The position numbers were made by a program, and so were the translations under genes. From Cyanobacteria bacterium HKST-UBA02 (GTDB taxonomy: Bacteria; Cyanobacteriota; Vampirovibrionia; Obscuribacterales; Obscuribacteraceae), in assembly GCA_020431945.1 (NCBI GenBank), contig JAGQHH010000038.1, positions 1-39,940 of the forward strand: a stretch of 39,940 nt of DNA. Direction: 5' to 3'. Position 1 is the stretch's first letter; the number at the start of each line of letters is the position of its first letter. Under the pieces are notes generated by a model. That model was not told the DNA's origin. It saw nothing but the letters and a program-made list of their open reading frames with translations, and did not search any database. Below, piece by piece: positions 1 through 8,555 of this stretch.

Positions 1-1074
1 GCTCTCCACCGAGAGGAGGTTGACTGCACTGTTGAGATTGAGAGTGGTAGCCAGATCCACCGCCGCCCGGCGGAGCGCTACTTCCTGATCGAGCAGAGCT
101 TGCTGGTCCCGGGCAAGCTGCGTCTCGGACTGGAGCACCTGGAACCTGGTGCCGGTTCCGGCATTCTCGAGTTGACGGTTGAGGTTGACCTGAGCCTGGG
201 AGACATCGACTGCTCTGGTCTGAATCTCGAGCAAAGCCTCGTTGCGCACCATGGTGTAATAAGCCCGGGTGGTAGCGAGAAGCACATCGTTGATCGAGCC
301 CTGCACCTGCTGCTTGGCGGCGCGAAATTGATTGAGATTGGACAACGCACCGAATAAGACACTACCGCCGCGGAACCCGAAGAAGTTGAAGCCGGCCGAT
401 GTCGTGACGTTAGGAGTACGGAACTGAACCGGGATGACACCACCGATGAGGCGCGAACCGTTCAGATACTCCTGCCGGTAGTTGAGCAGGATATTGGGCA
501 TGAAATTGCCGAGCGCCCCGACGAACAACCATTTCTGAGATGTGGCCTGCTCGCGGCTGATGCGGATGGCGAGGTTGTTGTTTATCGAATAGTCCACACA
601 GTCTTTGAGGGAGACCGGGTTCGTATAGCTGGCCTCCAGCCGGATAGGCGGCAGCTTGCCCCCGAGCGGGATGAGCTGATCGGGCATGGGCAGGCGCAAT
701 TCGATGGCTTCTCCCTTCAAGAAGCGTCGGCGAAACTCGCCGGCCTGAGTATTGATTACGTCATAATCCTCCCGGCGAACATCGGGCACCAGCCCAGCAT
801 CGGGAGGATTGGCCTGCTGCTTCTCCGGGACCCCGGTCTTCTCGGTGGTGGGCTCCGCCGGCGGATTCTCGAGTCCGCGAAGAATGACCTGCTCGTCCTT
901 TTTCTCGGCATCGGTGGCAGCGAGCTTGATCGGAGAAATCGGCGGCGAAATCGGCGGACTATCCGGCGCCTCCTGACAATGGACAGGCAGGCAGAGACAA
1001 TTGCACGACAGAGTAAGTGCAGCACCCAAAAGCGCCGAGAGAAAGCGTATTCGAGTATTCATCAGGGATTCCAT
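1..1074 (-). CDS. TolC-family outer-membrane efflux protein, N-terminal part (runs off the left edge)
   Basis: The protein begins at ATG 1074 and is still open at base 1, so at least 358 residues are visible and the C-terminus is missing. ATG 1074 is preceded by AGAAGAGG at 8 nt. A second in-frame ATG at 1062 would put the hydrophobic signal segment closer to the N-terminus. After the signal peptide (about residues 5-34) comes a Pro/Glu-rich linker to about residue 110. The outer-membrane factor domain follows: a motif SLKDCVDYSINNNLAIRI, then a long amphipathic helix with ARAYYTMVRNEALLEIQ-type heptads and ENAGTGTRFQVLQSETQLA, typical of the coiled-coil hairpins of TolC. Such proteins form trimeric channels with inner-membrane pumps or type I secretion systems. 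No pump partner lies within the visible sequence. The family call is firm; the substrate is unknown. Confidence 0.85.
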   Translation of the reverse strand, partial: MESLMNTRIRFLSALLGAALTLSCNCLCLPVHCQEAPDSPPISPPISPIKLAATDAEKKDEQVILRGLENPPAEPTTEKTGVPEKQQANPPDAGLVPDVRREDYDVINTQAGEFRRRFLKGEAIELRLPMPDQLIPLGGKLPPIRLEASYTNPVSLKDCVDYSINNNLAIRISREQATSQKWLFVGALGNFMPNILLNYRQEYLNGSRLIGGVIPVQFRTPNVTTSAGFNFFGFRGGSVLFGALSNLNQFRAAKQQVQGSINDVLLATTRAYYTMVRNEALLEIQTRAVDVSQAQVNLNRQLENAGTGTRFQVLQSETQLARDQQALLDQEVALRRAAVDLATTLNLNSAVNLLSVES

Positions 1075-1184
1075 AAACTTTGCCTCTTCTAAAGATTACG
1101 TGGAAACACCCCGCTTGTCGTTAGAAGAAATTTGCTTTCGGATGGGAACAAAAAGTCCGATGAGACCATCGTCTCCGTCGAAGA

Positions 1185-1748
1185 TCATTTGACGAGTTTT
1201 TGAACGGCCTTGAATTCCTCGGTTCCGGACTGAACAAGCATCTCGAAAAGCGCCATCTCCACCGAGGACGGCACTGCTCCCGCCCCGATAATCTTTTCGA
1301 TCCCGACTCTCTTGTTCTCGGGAATCCGGCTTTCCACGGCGTCGGTCACCAGGTGAACGCTGTAACCCCTGTGTATGAGGTCGTGGCAAGTCTGATTGAC
1401 ACAGACATGGGCTTCGATACCGCAGACGATCACCTGCCTGCGTCCGGTGCTGTCCAGCCAGCCGGTGAAATCAGTGGCGCCGCAACAGCTGAAACAGTCT
1501 TTTTCGAAATGTTGATGCCCGGGGATTTTCTCGAGGGCGCTCTTGACGGGCTCGATGGTGGAGCCGAGCCCCCGGGGATATTGCTCGGTGACAACCACCG
1601 GCACTCCCAGGATTCCGGCACCCTCTATAAGGACGGCAATCTTGCGACCGAGATCCGGGAGGGCGGGCATCACCCTGACAAATGCTTCCTGGACATCGAC
1701 CACGAGCAAAACGGCATCTTCTCGATGGAGCAAACGGGGATGTCTCAT
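1185..1748 (-). CDS. Isochorismatase-fold cysteine hydrolase
   Basis: A 187-residue cytosolic enzyme of the isochorismatase/nicotinamidase-like cysteine hydrolase superfamily. The triad is visible: Asp18 in LLVVDVQEAF, Lys83 in HFEKDCFS and Cys116 in CGIEAHVCVNQT. The GIEAHVCV-x-QT signature resembles the ISOC/YcaC-like branch more than true nicotinamidases, so the substrate cannot be named. ATG 1748 is chosen because AGGA sits 5 nt upstream. A longer form from TTG 1772 has no support. The gene is divergent from the radical SAM gene at 1825 and lies 110 nt upstream of the efflux gene on the same strand. Confidence 0.88.
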   Translation of the reverse strand: MRHPRLLHREDAVLLVVDVQEAFVRVMPALPDLGRKIAVLIEGAGILGVPVVVTEQYPRGLGSTIEPVKSALEKIPGHQHFEKDCFSCCGATDFTGWLDSTGRRQVIVCGIEAHVCVNQTCHDLIHRGYSVHLVTDAVESRIPENKRVGIEKIIGAGAVPSSVEMALFEMLVQSGTEEFKAVQKLVK

Positions 1749-1824
1749 ACAAATCCTAACGCGACGAGCCAATAGATTGAGAATCAGTTAGTATAGATGA
1801 TCCGAAATGAATGGATAAAACACA

Positions 1825-2928
1825 GTGCCTCCAATCCTTTCCAATTACTACCTGACTTACAAATGCAATTCCCGCTGCACTTATTGCGATATACCGGTGA
1901 AGCCGGCCAATATAGGCATCAAAGAAACACCCCCTGAGGTGATTATTGAAAACCTCCACGCTCTCAAGCGCCTGGGAGTGAAAGTGGTGGACTTCACCGG
2001 CGGGGAGCCCCTTGTCTACAAATACCTGCCTGAAGTTCTGAAAGCAGCCAAAGAGATCGGACTCTATACCAGTGTTGCCAATACAGGCACCCTCTATCCT
2101 TACAAAGCCGAGCAGCTCAAAGGTCTAATCGACGACCTGAAATTCTCGCTTTCCACCATCGATTCGGACGCTTACCACAAAGAAAGAGGCATCAACGGCT
2201 TCGCCAAGGTAATCGAGAGTATCAAGATAGCCAAGAGCCTGGGCGAGCAGCCCTCGATCATCGCTACGGCCACCCCGGAGTCCATTGGCGAGATGGAAGA
2301 CGTCATCGGTCTGGCCCAGGAGCTGGGAGTAGTGGTCCTTCTCGGCCCGGTCTTCGACTATTGCGACAACGAGCTCCTGCGCTCCGAGGGAATCAAAGAG
2401 ATCCACCGTCTCTCCCACTATGACAATGTCTGCGTCAACTGGGCTTTCACACAGTTCTATCTCGACGGCGGCAATCAAATAGACAAACCCCGCTGCCGGG
2501 CAATCTCCTCCACCATCGTCATCTCGCCGGACGACCACCTCCTCCTGCCCTGCTATCACATGCATGATGAAAGGCTCAAAATCAAGCACGAGGACGGCCG
2601 GTCCAACCTGGACGAGATCTGGAAGAGCATGCATGTCCAGCAGAGACGCAAGGAGGAAGGCTCCTGGGGCTTCTGCCAGGGCTGCACGATCTGGTGTTAT
2701 TTCGAGACTTCATTCCTCTGGCCGCCGGACAAATATTTCTTGCTCAATCTCAAGAGCAAAGCCCGCTGGGGCATGGAAAAGCTCAAACAGCACCTGGAAG
2801 CTCGCACTTCCCTGAAACTCACGCGAAAGCTCGCCGGGGACAGGGACAAGATTCTCACCGCCATCTCCGCCAATCCCTTGAATCAACCGAAATCCCTGGC
2901 TCCTGCCGGGAAAAGCAAAGAGAGCTAG
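1825..2928 (+). CDS. Radical SAM protein with a Cys-rich C-terminal region (SPASM-like)
   Basis: A 367-residue radical S-adenosylmethionine enzyme. The [4Fe-4S]-binding C-x3-C-x2-C motif is at Cys14, Cys18 and Cys21 (YKCNSRCTYC), and the SAM-contacting GGEP motif follows in VVDFTGGEPLVY. The C-terminal part has several further cysteines (PRCRAI, LPCYHMHD, GFCQGCTIWCYFE), suggesting one or two auxiliary clusters as in SPASM/twitch proteins. The start is GTG 1825, because the upstream in-frame ATG at 1807 is cut off by TAA at 1816. The Shine-Dalgarno sequence is weak. The gene stands alone, divergent from the cysteine hydrolase and upstream of tRNA-Ala. No RiPP precursor, quinone or hopanoid gene lies nearby, so the substrate is unknown. 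Confidence 0.85.
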   Translation: MPPILSNYYLTYKCNSRCTYCDIPVKPANIGIKETPPEVIIENLHALKRLGVKVVDFTGGEPLVYKYLPEVLKAAKEIGLYTSVANTGTLYPYKAEQLKGLIDDLKFSLSTIDSDAYHKERGINGFAKVIESIKIAKSLGEQPSIIATATPESIGEMEDVIGLAQELGVVVLLGPVFDYCDNELLRSEGIKEIHRLSHYDNVCVNWAFTQFYLDGGNQIDKPRCRAISSTIVISPDDHLLLPCYHMHDERLKIKHEDGRSNLDEIWKSMHVQQRRKEEGSWGFCQGCTIWCYFETSFLWPPDKYFLLNLKSKARWGMEKLKQHLEARTSLKLTRKLAGDRDKILTAISANPLNQPKSLAPAGKSKES

Positions 2929-2977
2929 AATCGAGCAGGCAGCCGTATCAAGCGCTTAATTCTTTGTGCAATTTCTT

Positions 2978-3007
2978 TTGCAACAAGGAGCAGATCTGGT
3001 ATATATA
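2978..3007 (+). promoter_or_regulatory. Probable sigma70-type promoter of tRNA-Ala
   Basis: TTGCAA at 2978-2983 and TATATA at 3000-3005 are separated by 16 bp, and a second TATATA register at 3002-3007 gives 18 bp. Transcription would begin near 3012, just upstream of the tRNA 5' end at 3019. This is a motif match only. Confidence 0.45.
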
Positions 3008-3018
3008 GAAGACCGAAA

Positions 3019-3094
3019 GGGGCGTTAGCGCAGTTGGTAGCGCGCTTCAATGGCATTGAAGAGGTCACCAGTTCGACCCTGGTACGCTCCACCA
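3019..3094 (+). tRNA. tRNA-Ala(GGC) with encoded CCA
   Basis: A full cloverleaf can be folded by eye. The acceptor stem GGGGCGT pairs with ACGCTCC and includes the G3:U70 wobble that identifies alanine tRNAs. The D stem is GCGC/GCGC with an AGTTGGTA loop. The anticodon stem is CTTCA/TGAAG with loop ATGGCAT (anticodon GGC at positions 34-36). The variable loop is AGGTC and the T arm is ACCAG-TTCGACC-CTGGT. The discriminator is A73 and CCA is encoded at 3092-3094. It reads GCC and GCU codons. A terminator hairpin begins 7 nt downstream, so it is a single-gene transcript. Confidence 0.97.
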
Positions 3095-3100
3095 ATTATT

Positions 3101-3126
3101 AAAAGGCTCCGGCAACGGAGCCTTTT
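3101..3126. terminator. Bidirectional intrinsic terminator
   Basis: A perfect 11-bp stem, AAAAGGCTCCG (3101-3111) and CGGAGCCTTTT (3116-3126), closes a GCAA tetraloop. U-rich tails on both strands let it end the tRNA transcript from the left and the DUF1444-like lipoprotein mRNA from the right. The lipoprotein stop codon (3125-3127) overlaps the hairpin. Confidence 0.88.
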
Positions 3127-4066
3127 ATTTTCGATAGAGCTCGATGCCTTCAGGTTTCCAGATGTAGAGATAGGGGCTCACTGGGTGGCTACCACTTTCA
3201 TGCAGATTTCGAACGACTCGAGCCAGAGACTCCACCGCCGTTTCGGAGCTTCCTGTGCAGACGAGCAGATCGCTGTTAGGAACACCGAAGACTAGATCGC
3301 CCGCTACCTTTTTCTTGATATAGTCCATGACATCATCGAAGAAAATTAGACTGGACTCGAAGCTACCACCTGCAGTAATCAAAAAAGTACCGTCCGGATT
3401 GGCATAGACATCGACAGTCTTCGGCAAACGCGATCGCAGATTCTCGACGCTCTCCTTGAGAAAATCAGGTGTGCTCATTTTTCCGGCTTGAAACTCATCC
3501 GGGGTGACATACCTTATCTGAGTAGGATAATCCAGACCGAAAACGAGAATCACCCCTTCTGCCAGAGGCTTGCTTCCTACGGTAATTTTCGTAGGGCCAA
3601 GCCCTTCCAAGAGTGAAGCCGATCTCACAAGAGGAACGATTACTGAACCATCCTGCTTCTCAGGAATCCAATTGGCAGTGAAGAGAAGATATGAACGAAG
3701 TGCGGCTCTTCGCTCACCTGGGCAATCCTGGCTGTCTTTCCAGGCATTGTCGGTAAACGAAGATGTCTCGCTCTGGCTCTTTCGATCAAAGAATCTAATT
3801 TGGTCGCGTTCAACGCCGACGACCTTTAGATCGGGATTGGCCTTCGCAATCGCCTCGGCCATTAGCTCATTAAAACGCCCTCTGGAAAGTAGCGGTGATT
3901 CGACTTCATCCGGCAAGAATTCATCCAGATAGGATAAATCCTCCACTTCACCAGCGTCAGCTCCAGGATTCAAAACAATTTGAAAGACCGGATCGCTGGA
4001 AGCTGCCGTACAACCGTTAATCGATAGAACGATCAGGGTGGTGACGAGAATTTTCAGAAGATTCAC
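3125..4066 (-). CDS. DUF1444 (YtpQ/UPF0354)-like lipoprotein
   Basis: A 313-residue protein with an N-terminal lipoprotein signal: hydrophobic LKILVTTLIVLSINGC, with Cys19 as the likely lipidated residue. The rest resembles the DUF1444 family. It has a middle segment with DGSVIVPLVRSASLLEGLG, then GTFLITAGGSFESSLIFF and GDLVFGVPNSDLLVCTGS, matching the family pattern of a Gly-Gly-x-(Y/F)-E-x-S-L segment followed by G-D-x-V-x-x-(V/A)-P-x-x-D-x-L-L. Most family members are soluble, so membrane anchoring is a variation. Biochemical function is unknown. The start is GTG 4066 with GAGGGG just upstream, overlapping the phosphodiesterase stop by 4 nt (GTGA), which implies translational coupling. Confidence 0.75.
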   Translation of the reverse strand: MNLLKILVTTLIVLSINGCTAASSDPVFQIVLNPGADAGEVEDLSYLDEFLPDEVESPLLSRGRFNELMAEAIAKANPDLKVVGVERDQIRFFDRKSQSETSSFTDNAWKDSQDCPGERRAALRSYLLFTANWIPEKQDGSVIVPLVRSASLLEGLGPTKITVGSKPLAEGVILVFGLDYPTQIRYVTPDEFQAGKMSTPDFLKESVENLRSRLPKTVDVYANPDGTFLITAGGSFESSLIFFDDVMDYIKKKVAGDLVFGVPNSDLLVCTGSSETAVESLARVVRNLHESGSHPVSPYLYIWKPEGIELYRK

Positions 4067-4899
4067 AGATCCCCCTCGATCAGCTTCAAGCCAGGGGGAG
4101 GCGCCGGCAGGCGGCGAACCACGGTCTCGATGCCGCCGTCATCGCCGAGCTCGAAGACCCTGTAACCCGGCGCCCGGTCATCGATGGTGAGACCGGTCGA
4201 GGTTGCCCGGAATTGCACACAACTCGAAGGGCTGGCATAGAGCTTGACGTCTTTCCGGCGGCTCTCGAACTCCTCGTGAACGTGACCCCAGACCACTGCT
4301 TTCACTCTTTTGCAGGTATCTAATAGAGCGAAGAATCGGTCGGCGTCCTGGAGCATCATGGGGTCATGACGCTCGGGCCTGATATTGACCGGATTGTGAT
4401 GCAGGAAGACCATGACATTGGGCGGCTCAGTCTCAGCAAGCTCCCGGGAAAGAGCCTCCAGCTCAGTGTCTCCGAGCGCGCCCTCACAACGTCCTTCAAT
4501 CCGCGAATCGAGGAAAACGAGACGCCAGGCGCCCCGGGTCAATGACCGGCTTTTCCCGACCCGACCGGAGCGGGTGAGCGGCTCGTGCATGAGCCCGGTG
4601 TCGTCGTGATTGCCGGGGATATAGAGAACCGGGCAGGGCAGCCTGCTCATGAGCTCCCCCAGATGCCCGTAAGACTCCGCTGTCTCGTCCTGGGAAAGAT
4701 CGCCTGTGAGCACGGCAAAATCCAGGTCTTTCTCTCCGGAGGCAAGCTCCAGGACACTTTCCAGGCTCTCATATGTATTGACGCCTTTGAGCCTGCCGGA
4801 GTCGGGATCGGCGAAAAGATGCGTATCGGTTATCTGAAGGAGCTTGAGGGACAAATGACACCGGCAAGCTGGCAACGAAAGATATAGAATTAGTACCAC
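4063..4899 (-). CDS. cpdA: CpdA-like class III cyclic-nucleotide phosphodiesterase
   Basis: A binuclear metallophosphoesterase of about 278 residues. The metal-binding motifs occur in order: ITDTHLF, LTGD, PGNHDD, FLHHNP and WGHVHEEF. The C-terminal segment SPSSCVQFRA...PGYRVFEL is typical of the CpdA/3',5'-cAMP phosphodiesterase branch, so hydrolysis of a cyclic nucleotide is the likely role. The start is uncertain: GTG 4899 gives the longest form with a short hydrophobic N-terminus, and TTG 4854 would begin right at LKLLQITDTH. The gene diverges from the DUF547 gene at 4914 with almost no spacer, so promoters must overlap coding sequence. It is coupled to the downstream lipoprotein gene. 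Confidence 0.82.
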   Translation of the reverse strand: MVLILYLSLPACRCHLSLKLLQITDTHLFADPDSGRLKGVNTYESLESVLELASGEKDLDFAVLTGDLSQDETAESYGHLGELMSRLPCPVLYIPGNHDDTGLMHEPLTRSGRVGKSRSLTRGAWRLVFLDSRIEGRCEGALGDTELEALSRELAETEPPNVMVFLHHNPVNIRPERHDPMMLQDADRFFALLDTCKRVKAVVWGHVHEEFESRRKDVKLYASPSSCVQFRATSTGLTIDDRAPGYRVFELGDDGGIETVVRRLPAPPPGLKLIEGDL

Positions 4900-4913
4900 A
4901 ACGACAAACGCCT

Positions 4914-5780
4914 ATGCTCACCAAATTCCCCGCACTGATCAAGTTTTTTCCCTTCGTCATGATCGCCATGGGTCTGATTTTCATGCTCATGCACGCCGGG
5001 CGTGTCATACCGGCCGCCATCGTGTCCATAGTCACCCCGGTACAGCACCCCACGCGAGTTACTTTCGACACTTATGACAAGCTGCTGCGCAAATATGTCT
5101 CCGCAGACGGTTTGGTGGACTATACAGGGCTGAAGAAAGACCCGCGCCTGGGCCAGGCAGTGAAAGAGCTCGCAAGAATCGCCCCGGACAAGCTTTCTTA
5201 TCAGGGTCAGGTCTGTTACTGGATCAACGCCCATAACCTCCTGGCTCTCAAAGTCATCTGCGATCGCTATCCGATCAAATCCACCGTGTCCCTGGATGTG
5301 GACATGTCGGCCCGCAAATTCGATGTGGGCGGCGAAGTCCTCTCGATCCAGAAGATTTTCAGGCTCAAGATTTTTCCCCTGCTCAAGCGGAGCTCGGCGG
5401 TTCCGGAGAAGATCTTCCTGGTCTGCACCGGCTCGGTGTCCTATCCGCCCCTCACCGACCATGCCATCGAGCCCGACGGGCTCGACGCCGATGCCCGGGC
5501 GGCTGCTTACAAATACATCACCAATCCCAGGAACGTCTTTTTCGACAATGACCGGGGGATCTTCTATATCGCGCCGCTTCTCAAGCGATACGAGCCGATA
5601 TTGAGCCAGGTGGGCGAGACCGCCCACGGTTTCGCGGCTCTCTATATGCCCTCGGACCAGGCTCCAGATATGACCGACATAATGATTACCAAATCGTTTT
5701 TCAAGAACGTAGACTTGAGGCTCAATGATAAAGCCGGCTTCAAGTCCGAGCCGCAAGTACTAGACGATTTGATGAGATGA
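4914..5780 (+). CDS. DUF547-domain protein, membrane anchored
   Basis: A 288-residue protein with one N-terminal hydrophobic segment (about residues 6-28, FFPFVMIAMGLIFMLMHA) that anchors or exports it. The DUF547 domain is recognised from DGLVDYTGL, then CYWINAHNLLALKVI (the family's W-I-N-A-x-N signature), and the segment FLVCTGSVSYPPL, where relatives usually have a Cys-rich C-x-S-x-x-C-P-x-L. The function of DUF547 is not established; similarity to cysteine-peptidase folds has been suggested. The second cysteine of the usual motif is replaced by Tyr here. The stop overlaps the amidase start by ATGA (5777-5780), so the two are co-translated. Confidence 0.82.
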   Translation: MLTKFPALIKFFPFVMIAMGLIFMLMHAGRVIPAAIVSIVTPVQHPTRVTFDTYDKLLRKYVSADGLVDYTGLKKDPRLGQAVKELARIAPDKLSYQGQVCYWINAHNLLALKVICDRYPIKSTVSLDVDMSARKFDVGGEVLSIQKIFRLKIFPLLKRSSAVPEKIFLVCTGSVSYPPLTDHAIEPDGLDADARAAAYKYITNPRNVFFDNDRGIFYIAPLLKRYEPILSQVGETAHGFAALYMPSDQAPDMTDIMITKSFFKNVDLRLNDKAGFKSEPQVLDDLMR

Positions 5781-7753
5781 TTTCCAGAATTTCGAAGCAC
5801 TCCCTCGCCAGCCTATCGATCCTGACCATGATGCTGCAACCGCAAGTGGTGCTCGCCCAGACGGGCCCCGCGCAAAATCAGGTCCAGAATCTGGCTCAGG
5901 ATCAAGTACTCAAAGGCGCCGAAGGACTCTATGTCGCCTATCCAAAGAATGGCAGCAAAATAGGCTCCCGGGCCACGTTCATCATAGGCACCGCCACACC
6001 CGGCGCCCCGGTCAAGATCAATGGCGAGCCGGTGAAAACCAATAAGAGTGGATTTTTCGCCAGGGTGATACCGCTCTCTTACGGAAGCAATAATATCCGG
6101 GTCACGCAGGAAAACGGCGAAGCAAAAGAGCAGATCGTCACGGTGGAGCGGCCCAGCCCCAGACCCCCGATATCCGCGGCCCAGTGGAAGATCGATCAAG
6201 CCTCCATAGAGCCCCGGATCAACCAGGGACTTTCGGTAGGCGACCTGATTCTCTTTCGCGCCCATGCCACCCCCGGCGGCACCATGACAGTGAGCATGGC
6301 AGGCAAGACCATCCCCCTGAGCCCGGCGGAGCAAGTGCGCAGCGCCCGCTCGAGTAAAGGAAAGAACGGCAAGCAAGCGGTGAAAACTCCGGCAAGCGAT
6401 GTCAATTTCGGTCTCGCTGTGGCTTACGGAAAGGTCTTCCAGCAGATTCCCCGGGGTGCTTCGGATCTTTATGTCGGCTATTACAAAGTGCAGCCCACCG
6501 ATGTTTTTCGTGACGCGCACCCGCGTTTCACTCTCAAGAAAGACACCCGGGCCCTGGCTTATGACAGCCCTGCCAGGCTGACCGTGGTGCATCAGCCCTA
6601 TGTCGCCCAGACAGTCAATCCCGAGACCGTGGTCCGGGTCTCCCCGGGCAAAGCCAGGCTCACCCCTCTACCCCAGGGAGTTCGTCTTTTCATAGACGGC
6701 TGGCAGGGAACCGACTTCCGCTGTCTCTACGGGCAGAACAAGCATGTTTTCGTCGATACGAAAGATCTGATCTTCGAGCGGGGCAATATGGTAGCCAGCG
6801 GGCCGCCGCCCCAGAGCCCGGTCCAGACTATCAATATAAGCCGCGATCTCTATGGCGATGCAGTGGTGGTCCCCCTCAATCAGAGGCTTCCCATGGAAGT
6901 CGAGCAGAGCATGAGCCCTAACAAGCTCACTCTCAGGATCTTCGGCGCCGTAGCCGACACCGACTTCGCCTCCCAGCAATATCAGGAGGCTTTCGAAGGC
7001 GCCGGAGAAGAAGCTGGACGGGAAGGTAATCCAAAGGGAGAAGGTCCGGTAGAAGGCATATCCTGGAAACAGAAAAGCGATGATGTCTATGAGGTGGAGA
7101 TCCGCCTGCGGGGCAGCCGCCAGTGGGGCTATTATTGCGACTATGTGGGGAGCAATCTGGTGCTTCATGTAAGGCGCCCCCCGCCGCTAACCCCGGGAGA
7201 GTCGCTGGCCGGGCTGAAGATCTGTGTCGATCCCGGTCACGGCGGTCCCCAGCCAGGCGCCACCGGCTGTTCGGGTGTAACCGAAAAACAAGTCAATCTA
7301 GCCATCGCCATCAAATTGAAACGTCTTCTCGAAGCAAGCGGCGCCACGGTGATCATGACCCGGGTCGACGATCGGGACATCGATCTCTACGACCGGGTGC
7401 GCCTGGCAAGAAGCGCAAACTGCGACATCCTTCTCTCGGTCCACAACAATTCTCTGCCTGACGGGCGGGATCCTAATAAAGAACACGGGACATCGGCTTA
7501 TTTCTATAATCCCCAGGCAAAGGAGCTGGCCCGCAGGCTCAATGACTCCCTGGTGGCCAACCTGGGCTTTCCCAATATCGGTGCCCGCTACCAGAACCTG
7601 GCGCTGACCAGGCCCACCGCCCTGGTATCGGTGCTGGTGGAGATTGGTTTCATGATCAACCCCGATGAATATGAGAAGCTCCTCGACCCGGAAGTCGAGC
7701 AGAAGGCGGCCCAGGCCCTTCTTGCCGGGCTGAAAGCCTATCTCAGGGAATGA
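5777..7753 (+). CDS. Exported N-acetylmuramoyl-L-alanine amidase (Amidase_3)
   Basis: A 658-residue precursor that cleaves the amide bond between MurNAc and the stem peptide of peptidoglycan. A signal peptide (residues 1-27, cleavage after VVLA) is followed by an Ig-like/beta-sandwich segment (about 40-125, with LYVAYPKNGSKIGSR and SYGSNNIRVTQ). A long beta-rich middle region lies at about 130-475, where an AMIN-type wall-targeting domain may sit. The zinc amidase domain (about 478-658) has all metal/catalytic residues: His488 (DPGHGG), Glu503 (GVTEKQ), His556 (SVHNN) and Glu622 (VEIGFM). It is larger than simple AmiC proteins because of the N-terminal half. Overlap with DUF547 upstream and a 25-nt gap to coaX downstream suggest one operon. 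Confidence 0.93.
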   Translation: MISRISKHSLASLSILTMMLQPQVVLAQTGPAQNQVQNLAQDQVLKGAEGLYVAYPKNGSKIGSRATFIIGTATPGAPVKINGEPVKTNKSGFFARVIPLSYGSNNIRVTQENGEAKEQIVTVERPSPRPPISAAQWKIDQASIEPRINQGLSVGDLILFRAHATPGGTMTVSMAGKTIPLSPAEQVRSARSSKGKNGKQAVKTPASDVNFGLAVAYGKVFQQIPRGASDLYVGYYKVQPTDVFRDAHPRFTLKKDTRALAYDSPARLTVVHQPYVAQTVNPETVVRVSPGKARLTPLPQGVRLFIDGWQGTDFRCLYGQNKHVFVDTKDLIFERGNMVASGPPPQSPVQTINISRDLYGDAVVVPLNQRLPMEVEQSMSPNKLTLRIFGAVADTDFASQQYQEAFEGAGEEAGREGNPKGEGPVEGISWKQKSDDVYEVEIRLRGSRQWGYYCDYVGSNLVLHVRRPPPLTPGESLAGLKICVDPGHGGPQPGATGCSGVTEKQVNLAIAIKLKRLLEASGATVIMTRVDDRDIDLYDRVRLARSANCDILLSVHNNSLPDGRDPNKEHGTSAYFYNPQAKELARRLNDSLVANLGFPNIGARYQNLALTRPTALVSVLVEIGFMINPDEYEKLLDPEVEQKAAQALLAGLKAYLRE

Positions 7754-7778
7754 CGGAGAAGAACAGGGGACTGAGCAA

Positions 7779-8555
7779 ATGGCAGTGCGTGTAGCCGCCG
7801 ACATAGGAAACTCCCGGATTGCATTCGCCGACTTCGAAGGCGATGCCATGGTCAGAAAGTGGCATCATCCCCTCTCCGCAGTCAAGAAGTCCGCCCGGGA
7901 AATTGCTGAAAGACGTCTTGCCGGAGAGGATCTGGCCATCTGTGTAAGCTCGGTGGTGCCGTCGGCCACCGGACTGCTCACCGCCATCGTTGAAGAAGCC
8001 GGCATTGCCGTAACCAGACTGAGAGTCGATGAGCAAACGATCATAAAGTCCACTTATCCCACCATGGGGACCGACCGGCTGGCCAATGCCATTGCCGGGC
8101 ACCGGCTCTACGGCGAGCCGGGCAAGACCGTCGCCGTTATCGATTTCGGCTCGGCCACTACCCTCACGGCGGTGGACTCCAGAGGCTCGCTCCTTGGTGG
8201 TCTCATCACTCTCGGTCTGAAGACCACTCTCACAGCCCTGAACGCATCCCTGGAGCAGCTCCCGATACTGTCCCTGGCCCAGAAGATCGAAGCCGGCAAA
8301 CTCACTGTCTTTGCCGGCACCACCGAGGACGCCATTCTCAATGGCACGATCCTCTCGCATCTTGCCATGGTCGAGAGCTGGCTGAAAAAATGTCGTGAGC
8401 TATCACAGGAGCCGGTAATTTTTATCGCCACCGGCGGCCTGGCACATATCGTAAGTGGTGCCCTTCCTGAAGAGATCCTGGTCGATCAGGATCTGACCTT
8501 AAAGGGAATCAATCTCTTTGGGCAGGAGGCAGAGGACCCAGGGGATCGAGCTTGA
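7779..8555 (+). CDS. coaX: Type III pantothenate kinase
   Basis: A 258-residue ASKHA-fold enzyme for the first step of coenzyme A synthesis (pantothenate to 4'-phosphopantothenate). Visible motifs are the N-terminal phosphate loop DIGNSR (residues 8-13), YPTMGTDRLANAIAG (family G-x-D-R-x-A-N), VIDFGSATTLTAVD and the GGLITLGL segment. Length is normal for CoaX. ATG 7779 has AGGGGA about 9 nt upstream. The 3' end overlaps a small minus-strand gene by 47 nt. It follows the amidase closely and probably shares its mRNA. Confidence 0.92.
   Translation: MAVRVAADIGNSRIAFADFEGDAMVRKWHHPLSAVKKSAREIAERRLAGEDLAICVSSVVPSATGLLTAIVEEAGIAVTRLRVDEQTIIKSTYPTMGTDRLANAIAGHRLYGEPGKTVAVIDFGSATTLTAVDSRGSLLGGLITLGLKTTLTALNASLEQLPILSLAQKIEAGKLTVFAGTTEDAILNGTILSHLAMVESWLKKCRELSQEPVIFIATGGLAHIVSGALPEEILVDQDLTLKGINLFGQEAEDPGDRA

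Noticed and set aside
1200..1775. 191-codon plus-strand frame over the cysteine hydrolase
   Set aside because: The minus strand carries the full catalytic triad of the isochorismatase fold.
4890..5756. 288-codon minus-strand frame over the DUF547 gene
   Set aside because: The plus-strand frame has the DUF547 signature and overlaps the amidase by ATGA; the minus frame has no recognisable features.
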